A stretch of 64,000 bases of DNA from Microbacterium sp. SCN 70-27 (GTDB lineage Bacteria > Actinomycetota > Actinomycetes > Actinomycetales > Microbacteriaceae), in NCBI GenBank assembly GCA_001724425.1, contig MEEK01000018.1, positions 28,126 to 92,125 of the forward strand, in the 5' to 3' direction. Position 1 is the first letter of the stretch. Each line of letters opens with the position of its first letter. Shown one piece after another: positions 1-8,458 of the stretch. The notes under the pieces are model-generated. The model was not told where the DNA came from. It searched no databases and was given only the letters and a program-made list of their open reading frames with translations. The position numbers and the translations under genes are program-made.

Positions 1-50
1 AGGATGAGTGCCGCCCGATCGGTCGCGAGCAGCGGACGGGGCGCCGTCAT
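1..50 (-). CDS. pafC: PafC, WYL-domain regulator, 5' end only
   Basis: Only about 16 codons lie in the window; the gene runs off the left edge. Its ATG (bases 48-50, minus strand) overlaps the pafB stop in an ATGA junction, which implies translational coupling. The visible residues begin MTAPRPLLATDR. The place directly after pafB on the same strand is where pafC normally sits; PafC is the partner of PafB in the LexA-independent DNA-damage activator known from mycobacteria. The call rests on gene order only, because no domain is visible. Confidence 0.6.
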   Translation of the reverse strand, partial: MTAPRPLLATDRAALI

Positions 51-1057
51 GCGTTGCTCCTCGAGGGCAGAGCCTCACTGTGGAGAGCCAGGACGCGCTC
101 CAGACGGGCGATCACCTCGTCACGAAGGGCGACGGGCTCGACGACCCGCACTTCGGGGCCGTACGACGCGAGCTCGTCCGCGAAGATCGCCGCGTCGACG
201 TACGGCACGTGGAAGCCCTGCCCCGCGGCGCGGGCGCGTCGGTTCAGCCGGAGCGCCGCCTCCGTCCCGGGAGTGATCTCCAGAAGCGCCTGCTGGCGTT
301 CGGCGAGGGCTTCGAGCCCCGCGAGCGCGCGCTCACCGGCACCGTCCCGCTCGGCGAGGTCGAAGGACGTCTTCGTGATCTCGACGTCGGAGACGATCCG
401 CGACAGCAGGAACGTCCGCACGTCCTGCTGGTCGAGATCGAAGCCGTAGACGTGCCACCGCGCCTCGTACTCGACGAGGGCGAGCGGGCGCAGCCGCCGG
501 CTGTGCGCGGCATCCTCACCGGCTTTGAGGTACGCGAATTGCACGACCCGGGCCTGCTCGATCGCGCGTTGAAGGGGCACGAACGCCGCCTCGCGGAGGT
601 TGATCCGGGGCGAGTACCCGATGATCGGCGCGTCGACGTCGATGCCGAGCGCGCGGATCTTCCGCAGGCCGCTGCGGGCGTCGGCGGACATCGAGCTCTC
701 GCTCCAGACGCCGCTCGCGAGGTTCAGGACGGCGAGCTCCGCCGGCGTGAAGTCGATGTCGGCCGGCAGTTCGTACTCGGCCGTCGGAATCCGGTAGCGC
801 GCCTCGCGCAGATCGTCCGGATCGGCGTAGTCCCCGATCGTCTCGACGTGGATCGCGAGGGAGCGCAGCGTCTGCTTGTCGCGCTCGAACATCTTCTCCA
901 GCGCATCCTTCGACGCGCCCGATTCGCTCTGTTCGCGATACCCCGCGACCGACGACAGGATGGCGTCCTTCGTGAGCCCCTGCTCCGTCGCCATGAGCGC
1001 CACGACGAGGTTCACCAGACGCTCCTCCGGTGCGGCGCGGGTCGACTCGTGTGCCAC
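47..1057 (-). CDS. pafB: PafB, WYL-domain transcriptional regulator
   Basis: 336-residue regulator with an N-terminal winged-helix segment (about residues 10-75), a WYL domain (about 160-222, including RWHVYGFD at 200-207) and a C-terminal WCX-like tail, the full length of the family. In mycobacteria PafB and PafC together activate many DNA-repair genes without LexA, probably on sensing a nucleic-acid signal. It follows the FKBP lipoprotein gene and overlaps pafC by ATGA. The adjacent pafA ligase gene expected in proteasome-bearing actinobacteria is absent, so here it is a regulator only. Confidence 0.85.
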   Translation of the reverse strand: MAHESTRAAPEERLVNLVVALMATEQGLTKDAILSSVAGYREQSESGASKDALEKMFERDKQTLRSLAIHVETIGDYADPDDLREARYRIPTAEYELPADIDFTPAELAVLNLASGVWSESSMSADARSGLRKIRALGIDVDAPIIGYSPRINLREAAFVPLQRAIEQARVVQFAYLKAGEDAAHSRRLRPLALVEYEARWHVYGFDLDQQDVRTFLLSRIVSDVEITKTSFDLAERDGAGERALAGLEALAERQQALLEITPGTEAALRLNRRARAAGQGFHVPYVDAAIFADELASYGPEVRVVEPVALRDEVIARLERVLALHSEALPSRSNA

Positions 1058-1101
1058 CCGCCCATCCTAAGCGGCCGCTGTGAAGCGGGCGCCGAGGACG
1101 G

Positions 1102-2025
1102 TCACCGTGTCGGCGTCGAGGGAGGGTCGATCCCGAGGATGTCGACGACGTAGACCGTCGCGGAGCCCTTCCCGCCCGACGCGGGCTCGACGATCAGCAG
1201 CTGCGATCCGACGGTGGCGCCGGCGAGCTGCGAGGCGAACGCGACGTTCGAGCCCTTTCCGACGCCAGCCGAGGTTCCCGCATCCCAGGTCGAGTTCGTG
1301 ACGGTCCGGGTGTCCCAATCGACGCCGGTGTACTGCACGCGCGCGGTGTCGGAGTCCGAGATGACGGCGCCCGAGCCCTTCTTCAGGGTCTCCACCGTCA
1401 GTGTCGTCGGTGCGGCGCTGTCGGGGATGACGACGCCGGGCTGCCCGTTCGGAGCGAGCACGACCGCCGGCATTCCGCGGCGGTCGTTGTACTGCGGCGC
1501 GCCGTCCGCCGCCGCGAGGTAGACCTTCGTGAGGTCCACCGTGACGACGATCGACTGCTTGCCCGTGAGTCCCAGCTGGGAGGTGATGGACTCACCGAGA
1601 TCGCTCGCCGGGATCGCGCCGACGATGCGGGAGCCCTCGGTCGCGCACATGAGCATGTCCGAGAGGCCGGGGTAGGTCTCGCGGAAGCTGTCCACGGCCG
1701 CAGGCGGCGTGCTGCCGGAGGGGACGAGGATCTCGCCGGAGGATCCGTTCGAGATGACGATGTCGAAGGTGACGGGCTGCTGGCCGCTCGTGATGCGCGG
1801 GCCGTCGCCGACCGTGCGGTCGGTGAAGGTGGTCTCGGGGACGTACACCGGTGCCGACTGGACGAGCGTGGGCGCGCCGAAGCCGCCCGTGGTCTTCACG
1901 ACGTCGAGCACCGTGCTGTCCGTGTCGTGGCGCTCGCACGACTGTGCGGACGGCGCCGACGCGCAGGCGACGAGGGTCAGGGCGGAAAGTCCGAGGACGG
2001 CCAGGGCGGCGGGGATCCGATGCAC
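1102..2025 (-). CDS. FKBP-type peptidyl-prolyl isomerase lipoprotein
   Basis: 307 residues. Residues 1-20 form a lipoprotein signal with lipobox L-V-A-C (18-21), so the mature protein is anchored to the outer face of the membrane. The C-terminal part carries an FKBP fold (VQYTGVDW at about 230-237, then the typical STWDAG turn and a final VVDILGI strand); the middle (about 50-200) looks like a degenerate second FKBP-like module. It is expected to catalyse proline isomerisation in exported proteins. It begins 4 bases after trmI and precedes pafB on the same strand, the usual actinobacterial order. Confidence 0.85.
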   Translation of the reverse strand: MHRIPAALAVLGLSALTLVACASAPSAQSCERHDTDSTVLDVVKTTGGFGAPTLVQSAPVYVPETTFTDRTVGDGPRITSGQQPVTFDIVISNGSSGEILVPSGSTPPAAVDSFRETYPGLSDMLMCATEGSRIVGAIPASDLGESITSQLGLTGKQSIVVTVDLTKVYLAAADGAPQYNDRRGMPAVVLAPNGQPGVVIPDSAAPTTLTVETLKKGSGAVISDSDTARVQYTGVDWDTRTVTNSTWDAGTSAGVGKGSNVAFASQLAGATVGSQLLIVEPASGGKGSATVYVVDILGIDPPSTPTR

Positions 2026-2029
2026 CGGA

Positions 2030-3058
2030 TCAGTCTACGTCGGAGACGCTGTCGTCCCCGACCTCTCCGGCGCCGGATGCCTGGCGCGCCCCGTCGACGG
2101 CGCGCTGCGCCTCGCGTACGCGCTTGCGGAGGTTCTTGTCGGTGATCTGGCGATCCCCGACGGCCCCGGGGGTCCAGGCCTCGACGTCCTCGTCGGCGTA
2201 GCTCGGCTTCTTGAGCGCACGCTTCCGGACATCCGGCGGCACCGCGCCCGGCGCGAGGCGGCGCGCGGTGATGAGGAATCCCGTGTGCGCGACCATGCGA
2301 TGGTCGGGCCGGACGGCGAGGCCCTCGACGTGCCAGCCGCGGACCATGGTCTCGTTCGCCTCAGGGTCGGTGAATAGTCCCGTCCCCCGGATGTACTCCG
2401 CGACGCGACTCAACTGCGTGGCGGTCGCGACGTAGCAGAGTACGACGCCCCCGGGAGTCAGGACGTCGGCGACGGCATCGATGCACTCCCAGGGCGCCAG
2501 CATGTCGAGCACGACTCGGTCGACGGACCCCGGTTCGACAGCGGCCGGGAGTTCTTCGACGAGATCGCCCACGACGACGGACCACGTGTCCGGGTAGTGC
2601 CCGAGGAAGGTCTCGACGTTCGCCTGGGCGACCTGGGCGAACTCGTCACGGCGCTCGAACGATACGAGCCGGCCGTCGGCGCCGAGGGCGCGCAGCAGCC
2701 ACAGCGACAGTGCGCCCGAGCCGACACCCGCCTCGACGACCGTCGCCCCCGGGAAGATGTCGGCGGATGCCAGGATCTGCGCGGCATCCTTCGGGTAGAC
2801 GATCGCGGCGCCGCGCGGCATCGACATGACGAAGTCGCGCAGGAGGGGCCGGAGCGCGAGGTACTCGTGGCCCCCGGAGTTCGTGAGGACCGAGCCGTCG
2901 GGCTGCCCGACGATCTGTTCGTGCTTGAGGACGCCGTGGTGGGTGTGGAGCTCACCGCCTTCGCGGAGGGTGATGGTGCTGAGGCGGCCCTTCGGGCCGG
3001 TGAGCTGCACGCGGTCGCCGAGGCGGAACGGGCCGCTCGGGCGCAGGTCGGTGTTCAT
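2030..3058 (-). CDS. trmI: tRNA (adenine-58-N1)-methyltransferase TrmI
   Basis: 342 residues, a class I SAM-dependent methyltransferase that makes m1A58 in the T-loop of tRNA. The N-terminal beta domain (1-75) precedes the SAM-binding motif VVEAGVGSGALS (107-118), the acidic loop SFERRDE, and DRVVLDML of motif IV. The C-terminal 60 residues are a charged tail. I start it at the ATG at 3058, inside a longer open frame, because that residue begins the conserved beta domain and its ATG overlaps the upstream HAD gene stop (tcat at 3055-3058). In mycobacteria this gene heads the proteasome locus. Confidence 0.9.
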   Translation of the reverse strand: MNTDLRPSGPFRLGDRVQLTGPKGRLSTITLREGGELHTHHGVLKHEQIVGQPDGSVLTNSGGHEYLALRPLLRDFVMSMPRGAAIVYPKDAAQILASADIFPGATVVEAGVGSGALSLWLLRALGADGRLVSFERRDEFAQVAQANVETFLGHYPDTWSVVVGDLVEELPAAVEPGSVDRVVLDMLAPWECIDAVADVLTPGGVVLCYVATATQLSRVAEYIRGTGLFTDPEANETMVRGWHVEGLAVRPDHRMVAHTGFLITARRLAPGAVPPDVRKRALKKPSYADEDVEAWTPGAVGDRQITDKNLRKRVREAQRAVDGARQASGAGEVGDDSVSDVD

Positions 3059-3759
3059 GAGCGGCCTTTCGCGCCGGTGGGACGGTGGGCGGTGTGGACG
3101 AGCCCGAGGTCGGCGGGCGTCCGCCCCTCGAGCGTCGGCCAGAGTTCGTGGGCGCCTGTGCCGACGAGCGAGACCATGAGCGGAACCCCGATCGTGGTGA
3201 CGCCGGCCGAGACGGCCGCGCGCACTCCCGTGGGAGAGTCCTCGATCGCGACCGCGCCCGACGGGTCGACGCCGAGCACGGCGCACGCCTGCAGGTAGGC
3301 GTCCGGGAAGGGCTTTGGCCTCGTCACCTCGTCGCCGGCGACGATGAGCTCGAACGGCGCGCCCGGGAGCGCGTCCACGACGACCTCCGCCATCCGCCGC
3401 AGCGACATCGTCACGAGCGCGCAGCGGACGCCCTGTGCGCGCAGCTGGGAGAGGAGCTCGAGGGCTCCGTGGCGCAACGGCGGGCCGAGTTCCTCGAGCG
3501 AACGCATGACCTCCTCCGTGAGATGGCCGACGATGTCGGGTCCCGACATGCGGACGCCCGCGTTCTGCAGGATCGCGGCGGAGGTGTCGAGCCCCGCACC
3601 GACGAGCCCCAGCGCCTGCTCATGCGACCATGTGCCGCCGAACCGCTCCACGAGCGCCGTCTCGGCGGCCATCCAGTACCTCTCGGTGTCGACGAGGGTG
3701 CCGTCCATGTCCCACAGGACCGCGTCGGGAAGGGTCGGACGCAGGCCGGGAGAGGTCAT
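3055..3759 (-). CDS. HAD-superfamily phosphatase (beta-phosphoglucomutase-like)
   Basis: 234 residues. Motif I is D-M-D-G-T at 17-21 (nucleophile Asp17, acid/base Asp19); the cap domain is the alpha-helical insert of subfamily I; the Lys motif lies in TRPKPFPDAY and the acidic motif IV in AIEDSPTGV, so all catalytic positions are present. It hydrolyses a small phosphorylated metabolite in the cytoplasm, but the substrate cannot be read from sequence. Its stop overlaps the trmI start by four bases, so the two are probably co-transcribed and coupled. It is divergent from the PAC2 gene. Confidence 0.85.
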   Translation of the reverse strand: MTSPGLRPTLPDAVLWDMDGTLVDTERYWMAAETALVERFGGTWSHEQALGLVGAGLDTSAAILQNAGVRMSGPDIVGHLTEEVMRSLEELGPPLRHGALELLSQLRAQGVRCALVTMSLRRMAEVVVDALPGAPFELIVAGDEVTRPKPFPDAYLQACAVLGVDPSGAVAIEDSPTGVRAAVSAGVTTIGVPLMVSLVGTGAHELWPTLEGRTPADLGLVHTAHRPTGAKGRS

Positions 3760-3845
3760 CCGTCCATGCTACGGCGTCGGCTCACCCCGCCCCCGCGCTC
3801 GGGCGCGTAGGGTGGGGGGATCGGTTCGCGGACGACAGGAGCGGT

Positions 3846-4718
3846 GTGGACGAACTGGGTCGGCGGGTTCTCGTCGTAGCCTTCGACGGCTGGAACGACG
3901 CGGGAGAGGCCGCGTCGGCGGCCGTCGCCCACATCCGCGAGTCCGGTGCCTATCGCGAGGTGTTCGCGGTCGACCCGGAGCTGTACTTCGACTATCAGTA
4001 CACCCGCCCGCAGGTGCGGATCGATCCCGACGGCTCACGTCGACTGGTCTGGCCGGACGCGACGCTGTGGCGGCCGCTGCACCCCACCGACAACGCGCAG
4101 CTGTGGCTCCTCTCCGGCTACGAGCCCGCCCGCGCGTGGCAGGCATTCGTCGCGGAGCTCATCGACGCGGCGCTCCGCGAGGACATCACCGGGATCGTCG
4201 CGCTCGGCTCGATGATGTCGGATGTCCCGCACACGCGCCCCATCTCGATCTTCGCGGGCAGCGAGAACGACGCCCTGCGCACCGCGCTCGGTCTCGAGAA
4301 GCCCACGTACGAGGGGCCCGCAGGCATCCTCACCGTCCTCTCGACCGCGGCGGAGGCCGCCGGCATCCCGTGCGCCGCCCTGTGGGCGAGCGTGCCGCAC
4401 TACGTCGCGGGGCACACGCCCTCGCCGAAGGCGACGCTCGCACTCCTCGACAAGCTGAGCGAGCTCACCGGCGCCGTCATCCCCCGTGGGGAGCTTCCCG
4501 CCGAGTCGCTCGCGTGGGAGGCATCCATCGACGCGGCCGCGTCGGATGACGAGGAGATGACCGAGTACATCCACCAGCTCGAGCAGACCCGTGACACGTG
4601 GGACTCTCCCGAGGCCTCCGGCGACGCGATCGCGCAGGAGTTCGAGCGGTACCTCCGTCGCGGCGGAGACGGTCCCAAGGGGATCGGGCCGAACCGCGAC
4701 GACCCGCGGCGGCCCTGA
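3846..4718 (+). CDS. PAC2 (proteasome assembly chaperone 2) family protein
   Basis: 290 residues from a GTG start at 3846 with a GGAG ribosome site just upstream (3838-3841). A longer open frame exists upstream but lacks family similarity. The sequence opens with RRVLVVAFDGWNDAGEAAS, the hallmark first strand and loop of the PAC2 family, and has the later GIVALGSMMSDVPHTRP segment. Prokaryotic members are of unknown molecular function; the name comes from a eukaryotic proteasome chaperone. Interesting beside a proteasome-type locus that has no proteasome. A TAGGGT -10 box lies at 3808-3813. Confidence 0.85.
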   Translation: MDELGRRVLVVAFDGWNDAGEAASAAVAHIRESGAYREVFAVDPELYFDYQYTRPQVRIDPDGSRRLVWPDATLWRPLHPTDNAQLWLLSGYEPARAWQAFVAELIDAALREDITGIVALGSMMSDVPHTRPISIFAGSENDALRTALGLEKPTYEGPAGILTVLSTAAEAAGIPCAALWASVPHYVAGHTPSPKATLALLDKLSELTGAVIPRGELPAESLAWEASIDAAASDDEEMTEYIHQLEQTRDTWDSPEASGDAIAQEFERYLRRGGDGPKGIGPNRDDPRRP

Positions 4719-4782
4719 GTCGTCGCGCCTGAGACGGCGTCCCTGAGTCGTCGCGCCCGAGTCGACGCACTCGAGCCGTCTC
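4713..4782. terminator. Repeat-containing convergent terminator region
   Basis: Between the convergent PAC2 and uppP genes. A 17-base direct repeat occurs at 4713-4729 and 4741-4757; the first copy includes the PAC2 stop codon. An inverted pair GAGACGGC (4731-4738) and GCCGTCTC (4775-4782) could fold into a long-loop hairpin. There is no T-run, so termination is a guess. Confidence 0.3.
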
Positions 4783-4799
4783 GCCGCTGCGCGCGCGGC

Positions 4800-5630
4800 T
4801 CAGTACGCCTGGAGGATGCCGAGACTCAGCAGGATGATGAGCACGATACCGAGCACGACGCGGTAGATCACGAACGGCAGGAAGCTGCCGCGCTTGAGGT
4901 ACTGCATGAGGAACGCGATGACGGCGAGGCCGACGGCGAAGGCGATGCCCGTCGCGACGGCCGTCTCGAGCCCGTTGAACACGCTCGCGCCGGGATCCTT
5001 GATGGCCTTGACCAGCTCGTAGAGACCGCTGCCGAACACCGCCGGCACGGCCAGCAGGAACGACACCTCGGCGGCGACCGGTCGCTTGTAGCCGAGCGCG
5101 AGCCCCATCGTGGTCGTCGCACCCGATCGCGACACCCCGGGAACGAGGGCGAGGGTCTGGGCGAGACCCAGCACGAGGCCATCGCGGTAGGTGAGGTCCT
5201 TCTCCTCCCGGGTGCGACGGCCGAGCGCATCTGCCGCGCCGAGCAGCAGACCGAACACGATCAGGACGATCGCGACGAGCCAGAGATTCCGGAAGGTGTT
5301 CCGGATGACGTCCTGCAGGAGGAACCCCACGATGCCGATCGGGATCGTGCCGATGATGACGATCCACCCCATGCGGGCATCCGGGTCGTTGCGGGGCACG
5401 GCGCCGGTCAGCGACCGGAACCACTGCCCGATGATCCGGACGATCTTCTTCCAGAAGTACACGAGCACCGCAAGCTCGGTACCCAGCTGGGTGATGGCGG
5501 TGAAGGTCGCACCCGGATCGACCGCGGACGGCAGGAACTCTCCGAAGATGCGCAGGTGCGCGCTCGAGGAGATCGGCAGGAACTCGGTGAGTCCCTGCAC
5601 GATGCCGAGGATGATCGCATCGAGCAGCAT
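4800..5630 (-). CDS. uppP: Undecaprenyl-diphosphatase UppP (BacA)
   Basis: 276-residue integral membrane enzyme with about eight hydrophobic helices. It removes a phosphate from undecaprenyl pyrophosphate to recycle the lipid carrier for peptidoglycan, and gives bacitracin tolerance. Both signature loops are present: E-F-L-P-I-S-S-S-A-H at 16-25 and P-G-V-S-R-S-G-A-T at 164-172 with the catalytic Arg168. Length and ends match the family. It precedes the M20 peptidase gene's end by about 37 bases on the same strand and faces the PAC2 gene. Confidence 0.95.
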   Translation of the reverse strand: MLLDAIILGIVQGLTEFLPISSSAHLRIFGEFLPSAVDPGATFTAITQLGTELAVLVYFWKKIVRIIGQWFRSLTGAVPRNDPDARMGWIVIIGTIPIGIVGFLLQDVIRNTFRNLWLVAIVLIVFGLLLGAADALGRRTREEKDLTYRDGLVLGLAQTLALVPGVSRSGATTTMGLALGYKRPVAAEVSFLLAVPAVFGSGLYELVKAIKDPGASVFNGLETAVATGIAFAVGLAVIAFLMQYLKRGSFLPFVIYRVVLGIVLIILLSLGILQAY

Positions 5631-5667
5631 GGGTGCCTTCCGTCGCGGAAATGAGGGTGGGTGGAGA

Positions 5668-6978
5668 TCAGTAGGTGCGGAGCAGATCGGTCAGCACGCG
5701 CTGGCCGAACACCAGAGCGTCGATCGGCACCCGCTCGTCCACCCCATGGAACATACCCGTGAAATCTATGTCTGAGGGAAGACGCAGCGGTGCGAATCCG
5801 AAGCCTGCGATGCCGAGTTCGGCGAGGGCCTTGTTGTCGGTCCCTCCCCCCATGAGATAGGGCACGACGGGGATGCCGGGGTCGTGGCGTTCGAGGGCGC
5901 CCACCATCGCCTCGACGAGCGCGCCGGAGAAGGGCACCTCGAGCCCGATGTCGCGGTGCGAGATCTCGATCTCGATGTCATCGCCGACGATCCGCTGGAT
6001 CTCCGCCAGCACGGCGTCCTCCTGACCGGGCAGGGTCCGCACGTCGATCGCCGCCGAGGCCGCGTCGGGGATGACGTTGTGCTTGTACCCGGCCGTGAGG
6101 CCCGTCGGGTTCGTCGTCGTGCGGAACGTGGAGCGCAGGAACGGGGCGGCCTTGCCGGTGGACTCGGCGATCGCATCAGGGTCCGCCGGGTCGCCGCCGC
6201 ACAGGGCTGCGAGGTCTGCGACGGTCTGGCGCGTCGTCTCGGTCAGCGCGATCGGCCACTCGGTGCGGCCGAGTGCGGCGACCGCTTCGGCGAGTCGTGT
6301 GATGGCGTTGTCGGGGTGCAATCGGCTGCCGTGGCCCGCCGTGCCGCGCGTCTTGAGCCGCAGCCACACGAGCGCCTTCTCCCCCACCTGCAGCAAGTAG
6401 GCACGCTTGTTGCCGACGCCGATCGAGTAGCCGCCGACCTCACTGATCGCCTCGGTGGCTCCCGCGAACCACTCGGGCCGGTCGCGCACGACCAGCTGCG
6501 ACCCCTCGACGCCGCCGTTCTCCTCGTCGGCGAAGAAGACCACGATGATGTCGCGGGCAGGCTGCTCCCCCGCCCGGAGGAGCTCGGCGACGGATGCCAG
6601 GATCATGGCATCCATGTCCTTCATGTCGACCGCGCCGCGGCCCCACAGCATGCCGTCGCGGACGACGCCCTCGAACGGGTCGACGCTCCAATCGTCCGCG
6701 ACCGCGGGGACCACGTCGAGGTGGCCGTGGAGGACCAGGGCGGGCTTCCCACGATCCCGCCCCGGCACCCGCACCATCAGATTGGTGCGACGCGGGATCG
6801 GCTCGTAGTACTCGGGGACGAGTCCCAGGGATTCGAGGAATGCTCCGACGTACTCGGCCGCCTCGCGCTCGCCGTGGGCGCGCCCCTCTCCGTAGTTCGT
6901 CGTGTCGAAGCGGATCAGGTCTCGCGCGATACGGGCGACTTCGGGCAGGTTCTCGGGGTCTGTGGCGTCGGCAGGCAT
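5668..6978 (-). CDS. M20/M25/M40 family metallopeptidase (dipeptidase-like)
   Basis: 436 residues from the ATG at 6978; the upstream in-frame extension runs through the tRNA terminator and is not coding. The di-zinc site is visible: H86-x-D88 in LHGHLDVV, bridging D118 in GRGAVDMKD, and the general-base acid pair E152/E153 in FFADEENGG. A lid/dimerisation domain occupies about 200-310. The enzyme cleaves a peptide or N-acyl amino acid in the cytoplasm; similar proteins include ArgE/DapE relatives, but no substrate is indicated. It lies between tRNA-Leu and uppP. Confidence 0.88.
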   Translation of the reverse strand: MPADATDPENLPEVARIARDLIRFDTTNYGEGRAHGEREAAEYVGAFLESLGLVPEYYEPIPRRTNLMVRVPGRDRGKPALVLHGHLDVVPAVADDWSVDPFEGVVRDGMLWGRGAVDMKDMDAMILASVAELLRAGEQPARDIIVVFFADEENGGVEGSQLVVRDRPEWFAGATEAISEVGGYSIGVGNKRAYLLQVGEKALVWLRLKTRGTAGHGSRLHPDNAITRLAEAVAALGRTEWPIALTETTRQTVADLAALCGGDPADPDAIAESTGKAAPFLRSTFRTTTNPTGLTAGYKHNVIPDAASAAIDVRTLPGQEDAVLAEIQRIVGDDIEIEISHRDIGLEVPFSGALVEAMVGALERHDPGIPVVPYLMGGGTDNKALAELGIAGFGFAPLRLPSDIDFTGMFHGVDERVPIDALVFGQRVLTDLLRTY

Positions 6979-7050
6979 GGCCTCCACGCTACTCGCGCTC
7001 CGGGGGCTCTCCGCGGTCCCTGTTGGCCCCCAGCGCTCCGGACGCGGAAG

Positions 7051-7086
7051 ACCCCCGAGCCTGAGAATCAAATCCCAGGTCGGGGG
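7051..7086 (-). terminator. Rho-independent-like terminator of tRNA-Leu
   Basis: An inverted repeat pairs CCCCCGA (7052-7058) plus CCTG with CAGG plus TCGGGGG (7080-7086), with one bulged base and an AT-rich loop. It lies directly downstream of tRNA-Leu on the minus strand and before the M20 peptidase start, so it would end tRNA transcription. Confidence 0.6.
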
Positions 7087-7099
7087 CCATTCCATTCTG

Positions 7100-7184
7100 T
7101 GCGCGAGGGGGGACTTGAACCCCCACGCCCTATACGGGCACTAGCACCTCAAGCTAGCGCGTCTACCTATTCCGCCACCCGCGC
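7100..7184 (-). tRNA. tRNA-Leu (anticodon GAG)
   Basis: Read on the minus strand from 7184: acceptor strand GCGCGGG, D-arm GGCGGAATAGGTAGACGC, anticodon arm with seven-base loop TTGAGGT (anticodon GAG), a variable arm of class II size, T-arm with GGTTCAAGTCC, acceptor partner CTCGCGC, and discriminator A at 7100. The long variable arm and A73 are leucine identity features. CCA is not encoded. A terminator-like hairpin follows at 7051-7086. Confidence 0.95.
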
Positions 7185-7266
7185 AGGTGATCGGAGCTTT
7201 CGCAACCGAAGATCGACACTACCACGTCAGGGCCGCGATCGACCAATCCGTCGGCGCCCGGGCGCG

Positions 7267-8358
7267 TCAGCCCGCCGTCACTCCGAAGAGGAGGCCAAGA
7301 GCGTACGTCACGGCCGCCGCGCCGTAGCCGATCGCGAGTTGGCGGAGGCCGCGCTTCCACGGCGATGCACCGGAAAGGAGCCCGACCATCGCCCCCGTCG
7401 CCACGAGCGCGATGCCGACGAGGACCAGCGCGACGATGATCGCCGTGCCACCGCTCAACCCGAAGATCCAGGGCAGCACGGGGATGATCGCGCCGGACGC
7501 GAAGAACAGGAAGCTGGATGCCGCCGCCCCGAACGCACTCCCGACGACCTCATGATCGGCACCGACCGGGACCGCGGCGGTCACGGGCGCCTCCTCGACG
7601 GAGCGCGCCGCCTCGAGCACGCGTCGCGCCCGCTCGTGCGCGTCCTGCTCGCCCATCCCCCGCGTCCGGTAGACGAGTGCCAGTTCGTTCGCATCGAGGT
7701 CGAGGTGCGGCAGGGCATCGTCGGCGTAGTCGCTCGGCTCCGTGGCATCCAGCATCTCGCGCTGCGACCGGACCGACACGTACTCGCCCGCCCCCATCGA
7801 CAGCGCGCCGGCGAGAAGGCCCGCGACGCCGCTGAACAGCACGAACTGGGGAGCAGCCCCCGTCGCCCCGATACCGAGGACGAGGGCGAGGTTCGAGACG
7901 AGGCCGTCGTTGGCGCCGAACACGGCGGCGCGGAACGTGCCCGACAGGCGGCGCCGACCACGCGCCGCGAGACCGCGCACGACTTCGTGGTGGATCTTCT
8001 CGTCGGCGGCCATCTGCGCCGTCGCATACGGCTCGCTCTCGTAAGGGGAACGCCCCTCCGCGTTCTGCGCGAGGGCGAGCACGAAGATCGAGCCGAACCG
8101 CCGCGCCATCCAGCCGAGCGTCCGAGAGCCGAGACTCGGCGCGGGGAGACGCTTCGGCTCGCCGCCGAGCAGTTCCAGCCAGTGCTGCTCGTGACGCCCT
8201 TCGGCGTCGGCGAGCGCGAGCAGGATCTCGCGCTCCTCGCCGTCGCGGCGGCGCGCGAGGTCACGGTAGACCTGCGCCTCGGCGCGCTCCTCGGCGAGGT
8301 AGCGCGCCCAGCGACGGCGATCGGCGGCGGTGGGTTGACGCGTGGCGGTGTCGGTCAC
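7267..8358 (-). CDS. Ferritin-like domain fused to VIT1/CCC1 iron/manganese transporter
   Basis: 363 residues. The first 140 form a ferritin/rubrerythrin-like four-helix region with acidic/His metal ligands (EERAEAQVYRDL at 23-34; DAEGRHEQHW near 51-60; AADEKIHHE near 117-125). Residues about 145-363 are a VIT1/CCC1 membrane domain with five predicted helices and the FGANDGLVSN and SMGAGEYVSVRSQ signatures. The combination is that of MbfA (membrane-bound ferritin), which exports iron or manganese and protects from metal and peroxide stress. Monocistronic, on the strand opposite to no close neighbour. Confidence 0.9.
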   Translation of the reverse strand: MTDTATRQPTAADRRRWARYLAEERAEAQVYRDLARRRDGEEREILLALADAEGRHEQHWLELLGGEPKRLPAPSLGSRTLGWMARRFGSIFVLALAQNAEGRSPYESEPYATAQMAADEKIHHEVVRGLAARGRRRLSGTFRAAVFGANDGLVSNLALVLGIGATGAAPQFVLFSGVAGLLAGALSMGAGEYVSVRSQREMLDATEPSDYADDALPHLDLDANELALVYRTRGMGEQDAHERARRVLEAARSVEEAPVTAAVPVGADHEVVGSAFGAAASSFLFFASGAIIPVLPWIFGLSGGTAIIVALVLVGIALVATGAMVGLLSGASPWKRGLRQLAIGYGAAAVTYALGLLFGVTAG

Positions 8359-8458
8359 GGGGGCTCCTCGGTTCGCTCAACGGTACCCAGCGAAAAGAGC
8401 CGGAACGCTCGGTTCCCGACGATTGCCAGCATTTCGGATCTCCGAACACCGACCGCGC

